This document shows, piece by piece, positions 26,778-36,641 of a DNA stretch of 64,000 nucleotides (the stretch's first letter is position 1; every line of letters begins with the position of its first letter). The stretch is from positions 3,348,001-3,412,000 of the forward strand of contig OZ252283.1 of assembly GCA_965250025.1 (NCBI GenBank), given 5' to 3'. This DNA is from CBDDLD01 sp965250025 (GTDB lineage Bacteria > Bacteroidota > Bacteroidia > Flavobacteriales > Flavobacteriaceae). A program made the translations under genes and the position numbers. The notes below the pieces were generated by a model. It saw only the letters and a list, made by a program, of their open reading frames with translations, was not told the DNA's origin and made no database searches.

Positions 26778-27439
26778 ATTTTTTCCTTTATTTTCTTTTT
26801 CTTTCGCCCCATATTGAATATCCCTATTTTAAGTCCAGCCATTACAGAAAACCCATTAAGATTACCTTTCCTAAATGGAGGTAGGTTGTATTTACTGGTG
26901 AAACGATAACGAAGTCCTGTTTCTAATTGGATGTAACGACTAAAATTATATAAAACATTTATTCCCGGTTCTACGATAAAGAAATTGTCAAAATCCTCTT
27001 CTTCCAGTTCTTCTTCTTCGTTCTCTAGAGTATCCAAACCTGTGTAAGTGACCAAACCTCCTCCTATTAACACCGGAAAAGAAACACTAATAAAACGTTC
27101 GCCAAATAAAATGGGTTCTACATGAAACCCTAAGTAACTACCTACCATAGCTATTTTTCTGCCTTCAAATAAATCGGGGCGTGTATTAGGTCTGTCATTA
27201 TAAAATCCTGTTACTGCTATCCCTAACTCTAGTTTTCTATTGGCTACATATGCCAATTTTAAGGTCCCCAGAAAAGAGTCTTCTCCATCTATTCTTCCAT
27301 AATGCCCTCCTATTCCCAGGTATACTCCATGAACAACATTCTTTCGGTCGTCAAACTCTACATAGTCGTCTGTTTCTTTAACTTGTGCATGCATCACCAT
27401 ACTTGTAATTGCAAAGACAAGAGTAATTACTGTTTTCAT
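26774..27439 (-). CDS. outer-membrane beta-barrel protein, unknown role
   Basis: 221 residues with a signal peptide ending near 'VMHAQV'. The rest alternates short amphipathic strands ('VHGVYLGIGGHYGRID', 'LELGIAVTGFYNDR', 'LETGLRYRFTSKYN'), as in small outer-membrane barrels, with an acidic loop rich in Glu near residue 145. The basic C-terminal tail 'MGRKKKKIKEKI' is unusual for a barrel. It is the last gene of the ECF sigma cluster, 30 bases after its neighbour. Confidence 0.65.
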   Translation of the reverse strand: MKTVITLVFAITSMVMHAQVKETDDYVEFDDRKNVVHGVYLGIGGHYGRIDGEDSFLGTLKLAYVANRKLELGIAVTGFYNDRPNTRPDLFEGRKIAMVGSYLGFHVEPILFGERFISVSFPVLIGGGLVTYTGLDTLENEEEELEEEDFDNFFIVEPGINVLYNFSRYIQLETGLRYRFTSKYNLPPFRKGNLNGFSVMAGLKIGIFNMGRKKKKIKEKI

Positions 27440-27469
27440 TTAATTATAATTGATTGATTTAATGTTTTT

Positions 27470-28555
27470 TTAAAGTTCTTTAAGAATGATCACGCCTTTT
27501 TCTCCTGTGAACACCATGGTTCCTTTTTCTGTATTTCCATAAGTAGCTATAACGTTTCTGACTTTATTTTTCTTATCAATAATCTGGCTATTTATATTTT
27601 CCATGGTTTTGGGTATACGCAACACACCTTCTTTAAGTTTGGCACTAAAATCAAAGCTGGTTTTTGATATATTGAGGTATACTTCTGAAACTTCCTGATT
27701 GATACTCAATGAGGGTGACGGAGAGCTGAATTTTAAAATTCTTAAGTCTGCCAATCGCAAGTCTAAATCTGCCTTTTTAAGATTATTGACAATTAATGTA
27801 GAATATTTTACCGTTCCGAAAAGGTTCTGAATATCATTAACCTCAACTTTATCCTTATTAGAATACAGCTCCAACTTTTCTACAACATTTAAATCTATTT
27901 CCGAACCGGAACTGTTGATCCTTATTGCCTTAGATGCATCAATGTTAATAGTAGCATCTTTAGCTTCTATTTTTGACTGCTCCAGACCTATTGCTTTTAA
28001 CTTTCCATATTTTATAGAAAGTATCGCATTGGATATTTGTTCTGTGGTTCTAATATCTCCATGCTCTACATTGGCTTCTAACTTTCCATTCCAATCCGTT
28101 ATAATAAGATCTCCATACTTATTATTGATTTCTACATTAGCCGATTTTGGAAGGTAGATTGTATAGTTGATACTTGTACTGGCCTTGTCATTTTTAAACG
28201 GATCTATCTCATTCCAAAACTTGCTGAAGAACCCCTTCTTTTTTTCTTCTATTTCCGACTTAATAAGGACTTGCTTATTCGTTGTTGTTATTATTGGTTT
28301 TATCCTATTCAAAAGCGCTTTAGCATCGTCTAAATCTTTTCTATTAGCTTCTATAGAAATCGTAATATCAATCGTTTCTTTGTCCCAACCATATACAATC
28401 ACATCTCCATACTTATTATCTAAATACAGAGCGCCATCACCAAACATTTGGTAAGTCTTTTTAATCTCTTTACTTGCTTTACTTTGAGCCATAGTGCTGT
28501 AAGACAGTACTAAAAAAAAGCATAAGGCAAAGCGTTTATAATATAAGTTCTCCAT
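27470..28555 (-). CDS. secreted DUF4097-like beta-helix protein in ECF sigma operon
   Basis: 361 residues with a signal peptide ending 'STMAQS'. The body is a series of short beta repeats such as 'NNKYGDLIITDWNG' and 'VEHGDIRTTEQI', the pattern of DUF4097/head-GIN-type surface or periplasmic proteins. No enzyme motif is visible. It overlaps the upstream anti-sigma-like gene by 20 bases, which suggests coupled translation. Function unknown; probably an envelope output or sensor of the sigma system. Confidence 0.72.
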   Translation of the reverse strand: MENLYYKRFALCFFLVLSYSTMAQSKASKEIKKTYQMFGDGALYLDNKYGDVIVYGWDKETIDITISIEANRKDLDDAKALLNRIKPIITTTNKQVLIKSEIEEKKKGFFSKFWNEIDPFKNDKASTSINYTIYLPKSANVEINNKYGDLIITDWNGKLEANVEHGDIRTTEQISNAILSIKYGKLKAIGLEQSKIEAKDATINIDASKAIRINSSGSEIDLNVVEKLELYSNKDKVEVNDIQNLFGTVKYSTLIVNNLKKADLDLRLADLRILKFSSPSPSLSINQEVSEVYLNISKTSFDFSAKLKEGVLRIPKTMENINSQIIDKKNKVRNVIATYGNTEKGTMVFTGEKGVIILKEL

Positions 28556-29081
28556 CGTCTATGCTGTTTTCATTAGAATACTTTCGTTTAAGTAAGTCTT
28601 CCATTAATTGTAATTTTTTTCTATAGTTTGCAATTATTGCTTCAATTATTATCTGATTGTCGATATCTTGTTCCAGCTCTTCTTTCAAGCTATTGTATTC
28701 GTCATCTAAATCATCTATAAGCAATAAAAAATCTTCTCGGTCATCTTCGGATAACTTAGGATGGGTTTTAATCAATGCAACCTGGCTTTCTAACAAAGAA
28801 CCATAATGACTGTCTATCTCTAGAAGCTCTTGATTCACCATTTGATTTTGAAAATTGTCGGCATTAGATATATAGAGTGTATAAGCAAAACCCATGAAAA
28901 GAACTACACTTGCAGCTACCCTCACCCAAGACCTTTTCCACAAGGGAATTATCTTTCCTTGGTTTTCAGAGATCTCTTCAGATATTTGACTCCATAGCTT
29001 AAGCTTATCTGTTTCGTCAAGCGTGTAGTCATCAAACTGATTCTTGTTTTCTATGATATACTTTTCTAATGCATCCTTCAT
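28536..29081 (-). CDS. probable membrane anti-sigma factor
   Basis: 181 residues with an N-terminal cytoplasmic segment of about 50 residues, one membrane helix ('VRVAASVVLFMGFAYTLYI', residues 52-70) and an acidic, coiled-coil-like periplasmic part. It starts 2 bases after the ECF sigma gene. That arrangement and topology are typical of anti-sigma factors of this phylum, though no zinc-binding anti-sigma motif is visible, so the call is by context. Confidence 0.65.
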   Translation of the reverse strand: MKDALEKYIIENKNQFDDYTLDETDKLKLWSQISEEISENQGKIIPLWKRSWVRVAASVVLFMGFAYTLYISNADNFQNQMVNQELLEIDSHYGSLLESQVALIKTHPKLSEDDREDFLLLIDDLDDEYNSLKEELEQDIDNQIIIEAIIANYRKKLQLMEDLLKRKYSNENSIDDGELIL

Positions 29082-29083
29082 TA

Positions 29084-29617
29084 CTAACTAATTAATTCAA
29101 CCAATTTCTTTTTTGCTCTATGGTATTGAGACTTTGACGTTGATGTGCTTATATCTAAAATATCTGCAATTTCTATATGGTCATACCCTTCTATTAGGTA
29201 TAAGTTTATGATCGTTTGATAGCCTTGAGGCAGTACTCGTATTGCGGCCTTTATTCTATCAATATCTAACGAAGCCTCTTTCACTTCCTCTGACTCTGCG
29301 ACCCAAAAATCTTGTTGTTCAATAGATACCACAGGAATACGCTTTAGCTTTAAATGATTAATGCTTTTATTAACAACTATTCGCTTTAGCCAAGCACCAA
29401 AAGTACTTTGATATTTAAACGATTCCAGATGCTTAAAGGCATCAGCAAAACTATCTTGTATAATATCTTCTGCATCTTCTCTTACTTTTACAATTCTCAT
29501 ACTAACATTAAACATAGCCTCAACATATAGCGAATATAACTTGTATTGCGTCTTACGGTCACCTGACTTACTCTTCTCTATAAGTTCTTTATGTTTAAAT
29601 AGTATTGGGTTGCTCAC
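29084..29617 (-). CDS. ECF-type RNA polymerase sigma factor
   Basis: 177 residues, GTG start. Region 2 contains 'EDAEDIIQDSFADAFKHL' (residues 46-63), which binds core polymerase and the -10 DNA. Region 4 near 115-170 is a helix-turn-helix ('GYDHIEIADILDISTSTSKS'). No regions 1 or 3, as expected for an ECF factor. It heads an operon with a membrane anti-sigma-like protein and two envelope proteins. Confidence 0.92.
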   Translation of the reverse strand: MSNPILFKHKELIEKSKSGDRKTQYKLYSLYVEAMFNVSMRIVKVREDAEDIIQDSFADAFKHLESFKYQSTFGAWLKRIVVNKSINHLKLKRIPVVSIEQQDFWVAESEEVKEASLDIDRIKAAIRVLPQGYQTIINLYLIEGYDHIEIADILDISTSTSKSQYHRAKKKLVELIS

Positions 29618-29715
29618 TATTTCCTATATGATATGCAATATGGTATGTTCTTTACTATTAAAAGACAATACTGTTTTAAAAAGGTTGCATATGTGGTTGT
29701 TTCATTGATTATAAA

Positions 29716-30561
29716 TTATTCAAAAGTATAATTTACTGTGACAAATTCTGAAAGTCTAAAGTATCCAAAAGCGTAATTATCGGCATTTGTTGTATTTATA
29801 CAATTACCTTTGACCTCTGATGGTATAGTACTAAACGGATCCCCTTCACTATCGTATTGGTCTATTAACAGCTCAATAAAATTATAGTATTGTTCTGAAA
29901 TACCATAAAGCTGTATATCAACAACATCTCCCGGATTAAATTCCTCCTGATCATCGTCATCTTCTCTATCTTTTTCAAAAAATTCATCCAATTCATTACC
30001 GTTAGTAAATTCATCGGATTCATATTCTAAAATTGGCAATAAATCGCCTTGTTCTTTAAATCGCATAAAGTAATAGTTCTCTTCATCAACCGGGTCGTCC
30101 CAAAAAATGGAAACATCCAAAACTTCATCATCAAATCCACCCTCTATGGATTGTTCTACTCTATTGATCTCAGAAACTGATATCATTACCTCCGTAGCTG
30201 AATATGTTTCATCATTATATAAGACTTCTAGAGTGTATGTATTTCCTATGACCGGCACAAAATTAGTAATTGTATATCTGCCATCATTTTGGTCTTCAAA
30301 AAGGTATTCTGCTCCAGAATTGACATTGGTCACTCTCACTGATGCCCCTACAACATCATTATTTATTGTGGTGTCAAAGTATGGTGTGGATGTGCTTAAT
30401 TTTATAGTTTGATTGCTTCCTGTAGTCCCTTTTAGCCAATCTAAAGAGGCTTCAATAACCAACCGCTCTGGTGCTGTTGGTACACGGACATCTATAACAT
30501 CTTCACAAGACATTATGCTTAGTAAGGCTAAAAATATAAAGGGTTTTATGAAGTTTTTCAT
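29716..30561 (-). CDS. DUF4249 lipoprotein partner of TonB receptor
   Basis: 281 residues with lipobox 'ALLSIMSCED' (Cys at residue 19) and the DUF4249 pattern 'VPTAPERLVIEASLDW', 'VGASVRVTN', 'GNTYTLEV'. An acidic run 'DREDDDDQEEF' lies near residue 198. In this phylum DUF4249 genes follow a TonB-dependent receptor, as here with a 4-base gap. A surface or periplasmic ligand-handling role is likely but unproven. Confidence 0.88.
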   Translation of the reverse strand: MKNFIKPFIFLALLSIMSCEDVIDVRVPTAPERLVIEASLDWLKGTTGSNQTIKLSTSTPYFDTTINNDVVGASVRVTNVNSGAEYLFEDQNDGRYTITNFVPVIGNTYTLEVLYNDETYSATEVMISVSEINRVEQSIEGGFDDEVLDVSIFWDDPVDEENYYFMRFKEQGDLLPILEYESDEFTNGNELDEFFEKDREDDDDQEEFNPGDVVDIQLYGISEQYYNFIELLIDQYDSEGDPFSTIPSEVKGNCINTTNADNYAFGYFRLSEFVTVNYTFE

Positions 30562-30565
30562 GATC

Positions 30566-32941
30566 TTAAAATTTAAAGTTATAGGTAATAGATGGTATCA
30601 TTCCAAAAATGGCCGTACGTGTAGCTTCATTGATTCCTGTGTCTTCGTTTTGGTTAAATGATATAGAGGCTGCATTCCTTCGGTTATACACATTATATAT
30701 TCCGAAAACCCATTCGCCCTTCCATCGTTTATCTGGTCTCCTGTTTGGTGTATATGTTGCAGATATATCTAAGCGGTGATAGGCTGGAAGCCGATTAGCA
30801 TTTCGTTCGGAGAAGCTAGCTATCGATAAATCTTCATATTCGTATTGTCCATTAGGATAAGTAACTGGTCGCCCTGTTTGATATACCAAATTACTGCTAA
30901 AACTCCATTTGTCATTAAGTTTATATATTCCGGTAATTGAAAAATCGTGGGTTCTGTCGAATGGTGTATTATACCAATTACCATTATTAATTCCTAGTCC
31001 ACCCGCTTTTCCTCCTGGAGTTCGCTGCTCTGATTTTGACAGTGTATAGGCTAACCATCCTGTAAATCGTCCTTTATTTTTTCTTAGCATCACTTCTAAT
31101 CCATAGGCTCTCATTTCACCGTTCAATATCTCAGTCTCAATAGTATTTGTTCCTATCAAGTTAGAGCCATCTACATAATCTATCCTATTATTTGTAGCTT
31201 TAAAATAGGTTTCTATATCTATAGAATACTTATTGTCCTTAAAGTTTTTATAGTATCCTAAAGCATACTGATTAGAAAGTTGCGGCTTTATGTATTTACC
31301 GCTGGGTGTCCATACGTCTAAAGGTGTAACTGCTGTAGTATTAGATAATAAGTGTAGGTATTGTGTTGATCTGGTATAACTTGCTTTTACCGATGAAGAT
31401 TCATTTAATTGATATGATAGCCCTAGCCTTGGTTCTAAATTATTGAACGTTTCTATACTTTCACTTTTCTTAAAAAAGGTTTCTCCGGTTTCTTCACCTT
31501 CTTCATATATGCCTAACACCTCATTATATACTACAGGCTGATTATTGACATAATTCGTAATGTTTTGACCTCCTAGCCTTGAGAATCTGCTCAAGCGTAA
31601 ACCGTATTGTGCAGTCAATCTATCTGTAAGTTTATGCTCTGCACTAACATATAAACCACTTTCAAAAGCACGCTTTTGTTCTAACTTCAAATAGTTTATT
31701 GGCGAACTCTCCGAGGTGGGTTTTACCTCACCCGGATTCAGATTATACAAGATACCGCTAAGTCCAAAATCGAGCTTCAGTTTATCACTAACATAGTATC
31801 CAAAATCGTACTTTAAATTATAGTTTTTAATATCCGCCACCCAATCCAACTGTACAAAATCTAAAATGACCTGATAATCGTACTTACTGTAGATTAAGGA
31901 TAAATTTGAAAATAGTTTATCATTAAAAACATGGTTCCACCTTAAGTTACCCGAAATATTACCATATCTGTTTTTAACAATATTAGCCAAGTCAAAAACA
32001 TCCCTACCAAAATAACCTGAAAGGTAAACTCTATTATTTTTATTGATCTCATAATTCGTTTTTAAATTAAGATCATAAAATGAAATCTTATCGTCTTTAA
32101 GGTCTTCTATTGCAGGCATAAACAAATGGGCATATGACCCTCTACCTGCAACTAAAAAGGAGCCTTTATCTTTAAATATTGGTGCTTCTGCTGCCAATCT
32201 GCTCGATATTAAACCTATACCTCCTGTTAATGCAAACTCTTTACTATTACCATCTTTTTGACGTACATCGAGTACTGAAGATACTCTACCGCCAAACTTA
32301 GCAGGGATATCTCCTTTGTATAGTTTAATGTTTTTAATGGCATCGTTATTAAATACCGAAAAGAAGCCAAAAAAGTGAGAGGTATTATAGATGATAGCTT
32401 CGTCCAATAATACAAGATTCTGATCTACAGCGCCTCCTCTTACATTAAACCCTCCTGAACCTTCTCCTGTATTGGTAACACCGGGCAGCATTTGAATAGA
32501 CTTTATAACATCTACTTCTCCCAATACTGCTGGCATTTGTTTAATTGTTGACGCATTAAGCTTTGAAACACTCATTTGAGGTTTCTTAATACTTATGCGT
32601 TCAGACTCTTCGGCACTAATTACTATTTCGTCCAACATGGTGGACGATTCTTTAACTTCAAAATTCAGTGTTTGATCTTTATCCAGATTAATTTCCAGAT
32701 ACTTGTCTTCATAGCCCAAATAAGATATTACAATTGTGTAATTTCCTTTAGGTGCTGTAATAGAATAAAAGCCGTACTCGTTGGTCATGGCACCTACAGA
32801 GGTGCCTTTTAAAAATACAGAAGCTCCAAACATGGTTTCTCCATTATCTACATCTTTAACTACACCTCTAATCGTATAGCTTTCTTGTGCAGATATAAAT
32901 GCACTAAATAATAGGCATATGCCTAAAAAAATGTTTCTCAT
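30566..32941 (-). CDS. TonB-dependent receptor with carboxypeptidase-regulatory-like N-terminus
   Basis: 791 residues. Signal peptide to 'FISAQE', then a CarboxypepD-reg-like domain (residues ~22-100, 'RGVVKDVDNGETMFGASVFL'), a plug domain ('LPGVTNTGEGSGGFNVRGG' near 155) and a 22-strand barrel ending in the aromatic 'YNFKF'. Imports an unidentified substrate across the outer membrane with energy from TonB. There is no SusD partner; the partner is the downstream DUF4249 gene. Confidence 0.93.
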   Translation of the reverse strand: MRNIFLGICLLFSAFISAQESYTIRGVVKDVDNGETMFGASVFLKGTSVGAMTNEYGFYSITAPKGNYTIVISYLGYEDKYLEINLDKDQTLNFEVKESSTMLDEIVISAEESERISIKKPQMSVSKLNASTIKQMPAVLGEVDVIKSIQMLPGVTNTGEGSGGFNVRGGAVDQNLVLLDEAIIYNTSHFFGFFSVFNNDAIKNIKLYKGDIPAKFGGRVSSVLDVRQKDGNSKEFALTGGIGLISSRLAAEAPIFKDKGSFLVAGRGSYAHLFMPAIEDLKDDKISFYDLNLKTNYEINKNNRVYLSGYFGRDVFDLANIVKNRYGNISGNLRWNHVFNDKLFSNLSLIYSKYDYQVILDFVQLDWVADIKNYNLKYDFGYYVSDKLKLDFGLSGILYNLNPGEVKPTSESSPINYLKLEQKRAFESGLYVSAEHKLTDRLTAQYGLRLSRFSRLGGQNITNYVNNQPVVYNEVLGIYEEGEETGETFFKKSESIETFNNLEPRLGLSYQLNESSSVKASYTRSTQYLHLLSNTTAVTPLDVWTPSGKYIKPQLSNQYALGYYKNFKDNKYSIDIETYFKATNNRIDYVDGSNLIGTNTIETEILNGEMRAYGLEVMLRKNKGRFTGWLAYTLSKSEQRTPGGKAGGLGINNGNWYNTPFDRTHDFSITGIYKLNDKWSFSSNLVYQTGRPVTYPNGQYEYEDLSIASFSERNANRLPAYHRLDISATYTPNRRPDKRWKGEWVFGIYNVYNRRNAASISFNQNEDTGINEATRTAIFGMIPSITYNFKF

Positions 32942-33050
32942 TTTGATCTGTTCGTTTTTTGATTGATGATTTACTATTATAGACAGATCAAAAGATTAAG
33001 GGTTGCTTTTTTATAAAAAAAATGTGGTTTTATTCATTTACACCCATAAA

Positions 33051-33076
33051 AAAAGTCAGGTAATTACCTGACTTTT
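33051..33076 (-). terminator. rho-independent terminator of the OmpH-like gene
   Basis: A perfect palindrome (AAAAGTCAGG, TAATTA, CCTGACTTTT) followed on the minus strand by more T residues, 20 bases after the stop codon of the 33097-33618 gene. Ends transcription before the TonB receptor gene. Confidence 0.88.
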
Positions 33077-33096
33077 AGATTATTATATTTAAATAA

Positions 33097-33618
33097 TTAT
33101 TTTTTGTTTTTATAGGCTTCGTTCAATTTATCTAAAACCAGCTTAGATATATCATCTTGTTCCGGGCCATACATTACTGTATTTGTAGCATCACTAGTTC
33201 CGAAGATGTATGTGTAGCTATTGTCTTTTCCGTATTGTTTTACAAAACGTTTTACTTCGGCTATAGTAGAATCTAATTCTGTATCAAAAGCTTGTTGAAG
33301 TTGTTGTTGCTCGTATTGAATTTGCTGTCCTAATAAGGCTTCTCGTTGTTGGTATTCCTGAGCTAATTTTTGAAGTTCAGCTTGGCTCATTCGTTGTGCT
33401 TTTATACTCGCTTCTTTTCGGTCGAATTCGTATTGCTGAATTAAACTGTCTCTTCGTTTTATGAATGCTTCATTTTTTTTCTTAAATCGTTCTTCAATAT
33501 CAATTTTTGCCTGATACTTATTGATCACTTCTGTTCTATCCACAAAAGCAATTTTATTCTGCTCTTGACATGATGTGATAATTAAGCCAATTATTAATAC
33601 TGCAAATAGTCTTTTCAT
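33097..33618 (-). CDS. OmpH/Skp-like periplasmic chaperone, lipoprotein form
   Basis: 173 residues. Unlike ordinary Skp it has a lipobox 'LIITSCQEQ' (Cys at 17), then 'IAFVDRTEVINKYQ' and a long coiled coil (residues 35-115) rich in Gln, Lys and Glu, the jellyfish-tentacle pattern of OmpH, and a C-terminal 'YTYIFGTSDATNTVMYG' strand region. It probably guides outer membrane proteins through the periplasm. A TAnnTTTG element lies at 33648-33655. Confidence 0.85.
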   Translation of the reverse strand: MKRLFAVLIIGLIITSCQEQNKIAFVDRTEVINKYQAKIDIEERFKKKNEAFIKRRDSLIQQYEFDRKEASIKAQRMSQAELQKLAQEYQQREALLGQQIQYEQQQLQQAFDTELDSTIAEVKRFVKQYGKDNSYTYIFGTSDATNTVMYGPEQDDISKLVLDKLNEAYKNKK

Positions 33619-33830
33619 CGGAATTGTTTTTGTGTTTTTATTTTTTGCAAATGTATAAAAGTTGATCGTTTAAATGACTTCTATCCTAGTTATTGATAAA
33701 ACAAATACAAGCTAATATTAAAAATAAATAACAACTATAGTTTTTGAGTTTAAATAAAGCTTTCTAAGGCCATTTCTAATTTAGGTAAGCACATTACCTT
33801 TCTTATATAGTATATATAGCTCTATGGTTT

Positions 33831-34697
33831 TTATTTTTCGTTTTTACAGTTTTTGATCATATAAATTAAAGAAGAATACTCTGAAGAACGTTTTGCTTTT
33901 GCATTAGATCGCATTCCGATATAAAATGCTCTTATCGGATTCATATACCCGTTCTTATACTTTTCTGATAATAAGCTCACATAATAAGCATCAAACTTCA
34001 TTGGAATGGTTCGAACAACCTTCATTGCTACTTCTGAAAAAAGTTTCGATATTGAGTCCTGAGAAAAATGCCACAGGTGTCTGGGAACATCAAAAGCTGC
34101 CCAAAATGATTTATAATACTTAGCATCATAACTATTAAAATTAGGTACGGCTATAATTAAAGTGCCATTTTCTTTCAAAAGTGATTTTAACAGTTGAATG
34201 TGAGACTCTAATTTAGGCAGATGCTCTAATACATGCCAAAGTGTTATAACATCAAAACTACGAGGTTGAAGTGTCATTAAATGGGAAGTATCAAAAACAC
34301 TATTCTTGGTTTTTAAATTGGCAATTGATCTCGCATTAGCATTTGGTTCTATACCAACCACATTCCAGTTCTCTTCTATCAAAGCTTCTAAAAAATCTCC
34401 TGTACCACAACCTATGTCTAATAATGAATATGCTTCTGGCTTTTGAGAGGCTGCCAGTTTTACTTTTTGTTTAATGGCAATTTTACGAATCTTATGATAT
34501 ATCCATTCAAAAGCATTTCTTTTACTATTGGTATGAGAAATATAATCTTCGCTTTTGTAATACTTTGGTAATTCTACTTCGTCAGGTTGAGGTTCAGTCT
34601 CTAAATATCCGTATTGGGAATTGACTTTCAAATGAAATGCTTTACCCGAAACAGAATGGTCTTTGAGTTGAATATATATCATTTTATCGTTGGTCAT
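33831..34697 (-). CDS. class I SAM-dependent methyltransferase
   Basis: 288 residues. Motif I 'LLDIGCGTGDFLEAL' near residue 92, acidic motif 'VVGIEPNA', and post-motif 'ITLWHVLEHLPKLE' near 150 mark a Methyltransf_11/23-type fold. The N-terminal 'YYKSEDYISHTN' matches a group often found in this phylum; the substrate is unknown. It is not RsmG/GidB, although it follows mnmG. A parS-like site lies in the 52-base gap between them. Confidence 0.85.
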   Translation of the reverse strand: MTNDKMIYIQLKDHSVSGKAFHLKVNSQYGYLETEPQPDEVELPKYYKSEDYISHTNSKRNAFEWIYHKIRKIAIKQKVKLAASQKPEAYSLLDIGCGTGDFLEALIEENWNVVGIEPNANARSIANLKTKNSVFDTSHLMTLQPRSFDVITLWHVLEHLPKLESHIQLLKSLLKENGTLIIAVPNFNSYDAKYYKSFWAAFDVPRHLWHFSQDSISKLFSEVAMKVVRTIPMKFDAYYVSLLSEKYKNGYMNPIRAFYIGMRSNAKAKRSSEYSSLIYMIKNCKNEK

Positions 34698-34712
34698 ATT
34701 GGTCCATTTTTA

Positions 34713-34728
34713 TGTTCCACGTGAAACA
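34713..34728. other. parS-like ParB-binding site
   Basis: TGTTCCACGTGAAACA matches the bacterial parS consensus TGTTNCACGTGAAACA at every fixed base. It lies in the gap between the methyltransferase gene and mnmG. ParB loads here and spreads to help segregate the origin region. Confidence 0.8.
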
Positions 34729-34749
34729 TTTTTCTTTTTTTCAATATAA

Positions 34750-36621
34750 CTAACGTCCAAGATAGACTAAAAGTACAGAAATATCACTAGGAGAAACACC
34801 ACTAATTCTTGATGCCTGGGATACGGTTACCGGCTGTATTTTTTTCAATTTTTCCCTAGCTTCTAAACTCATTGACTTCAGAAGAGAGTAATCAAAGTTA
34901 TTAGGGATTTTTAAATTTTCTAATCTATTGAGCTTATCCGCATTGTTTTTTTCTTTCTCAATATATCCTGAATACTTTACTTGTATCTCCGTTTGTTCTA
35001 TTACTTCCCTATCTAAATTATTCTCTTGAATATAGCTTTCCACAGCTTTAAATTTTCTAACATCATTAATGGTAATGTTAGGTCTCGAAAATATTTTAAA
35101 CATCTTATCAGATTGCTTTACAGGTGAGGATTGTTTCGATTCTAAAACCGGATTAGCCTCTTCTGGCTTAACACTGGTTTCTCTGAAAAACTTTACAAAA
35201 GCATCCGATTTTGATTGTTTTTCCTCCATGCGTTTTAATCTATTTTCTGTTGCTAAGCCCAACTCATAGGCCCTTGGAGTAAGCCTAAAATCTGCATTAT
35301 CTTGTCTTAATAATGTACGGTATTCAGCTCTAGAAGTAAACATTCTGTATGGCTCCTCGGTGCCCTTTGTAATTAGATCATCTATAAGTACACCAATGTA
35401 AGCTTCATTTCTTTGAAGTGTGAATGCTTCTTTTTCCTGAACTTTTAAACTGGCATTGATACCGGCCATTAATCCTTGAGAGGCTGCTTCTTCATACCCT
35501 GTGGTACCATTAATCTGACCAGCAAAGTATAGCCCATCTACAAGTTTAGTTTCTAAGGTATGCTTCAATTGCGTCGGTGGAAAATAATCGTATTCTATAG
35601 CATAACCTGGTCTAAAAAACTTAACATTTTCAAAACCTGCTACAGATTTTAATGCTTTAAACTGTACATCTTCTGGAAGTGAAGTGGAGAAGCCATTGAC
35701 ATAAACCTCTACCGTGTTCCAGCCTTCGGGCTCTACAAACAATTGATGTCTGTCCTTTTCTGAAAAACGGTGTATCTTATCCTCTATAGAAGGGCAATAT
35801 CTTGGCCCTATACTTTGTATTCTTCCATTAAACATTGGTGATCTATCAAAACCCTCTCTTAGCAAATCATGCACCTCAGGACTTGTATAAGTCATATGAC
35901 ATGAACGTTGTTCTTTGAGTGGTTTTGTGATATCCAGATAAGAAAATTTCTCTGGCTGTTCGTCTCCAGGCTGCTCAATCATTTTTGAATAATCTAAAGA
36001 TCGTCCATCTACTCTTGGTGGTGTTCCTGTTTTCATTCTTCCAGAGTCAAAACCCAGATTCACTAACTGTTCTGTTATTCCTGTTGCAGCTCTTTCCCCC
36101 GCTCGTCCGCCACCAAAATTTTTATCACCTATATGAATCAATCCATTTAAAAATGTACCATTAGTCAGTACTACAGCTTTACCTTTAATTTCTAATCCTA
36201 AAGAGGTCTTGACGCCAACTACTTTTTCATTCTCAACCAGCAGCCCTGATACCATTTCCTGATAGAAATCCAGATTGGGTGTTTGTTCTAATAACAATCT
36301 CCAATCTTCTGCAAAACGCATACGGTCACTCTGAACTCTGGGACTCCACATGGCAGGTCCTTTGGACTTATTCAGCATCTTAAATTGTATTGCTGAAGTG
36401 TCTGACACTATTCCACTGTAACCACCAAGGGCATCAATCTCTCTTACGATCTGGCCCTTTGCTATACCTCCCATGGCCGGATTACAAGACATCTGAGCAA
36501 TATTCTGTAGATTCATTGTAACTAATAAGGTTCTGCTTCCCATATTAGCAGCAGCAGCAGCAGCTTCGCTTCCGGCATGACCTGCACCTACTACGATGAC
36601 ATCATATACATCATTAAACAT
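34750..36621 (-). CDS. mnmG: tRNA uridine-5-carboxymethylaminomethyl modification enzyme MnmG (GidA)
   Basis: 623-residue FAD protein that works with MnmE to modify uridine 34 of certain tRNAs. Dinucleotide fold 'DVIVVGAGHAGSEAAAAA' (residues 7-24), 'SCNPAMGGIAKG' near 46-57, 'TNGTFLNGLIHIG' and 'GQINGTTGYEEAASQG' near 370, with the C-terminal tRNA-binding 'RISGVSPSDISVLLVYL'. Complete and normal length. parS-like sites are found just before and just after it. Confidence 0.98.
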   Translation of the reverse strand: MFNDVYDVIVVGAGHAGSEAAAAAANMGSRTLLVTMNLQNIAQMSCNPAMGGIAKGQIVREIDALGGYSGIVSDTSAIQFKMLNKSKGPAMWSPRVQSDRMRFAEDWRLLLEQTPNLDFYQEMVSGLLVENEKVVGVKTSLGLEIKGKAVVLTNGTFLNGLIHIGDKNFGGGRAGERAATGITEQLVNLGFDSGRMKTGTPPRVDGRSLDYSKMIEQPGDEQPEKFSYLDITKPLKEQRSCHMTYTSPEVHDLLREGFDRSPMFNGRIQSIGPRYCPSIEDKIHRFSEKDRHQLFVEPEGWNTVEVYVNGFSTSLPEDVQFKALKSVAGFENVKFFRPGYAIEYDYFPPTQLKHTLETKLVDGLYFAGQINGTTGYEEAASQGLMAGINASLKVQEKEAFTLQRNEAYIGVLIDDLITKGTEEPYRMFTSRAEYRTLLRQDNADFRLTPRAYELGLATENRLKRMEEKQSKSDAFVKFFRETSVKPEEANPVLESKQSSPVKQSDKMFKIFSRPNITINDVRKFKAVESYIQENNLDREVIEQTEIQVKYSGYIEKEKNNADKLNRLENLKIPNNFDYSLLKSMSLEAREKLKKIQPVTVSQASRISGVSPSDISVLLVYLGR

Positions 36622-36641
36622 AACTTCAATCTTAATTATGT

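Noticed and set aside
33831..34697. rsmG (gidB), because it follows mnmG (gidA)
   Set aside because: The protein is 288 residues with a Methyltransf_11/23 pattern and not the shorter RsmG pattern, so it was called as a methyltransferase of unknown substrate.
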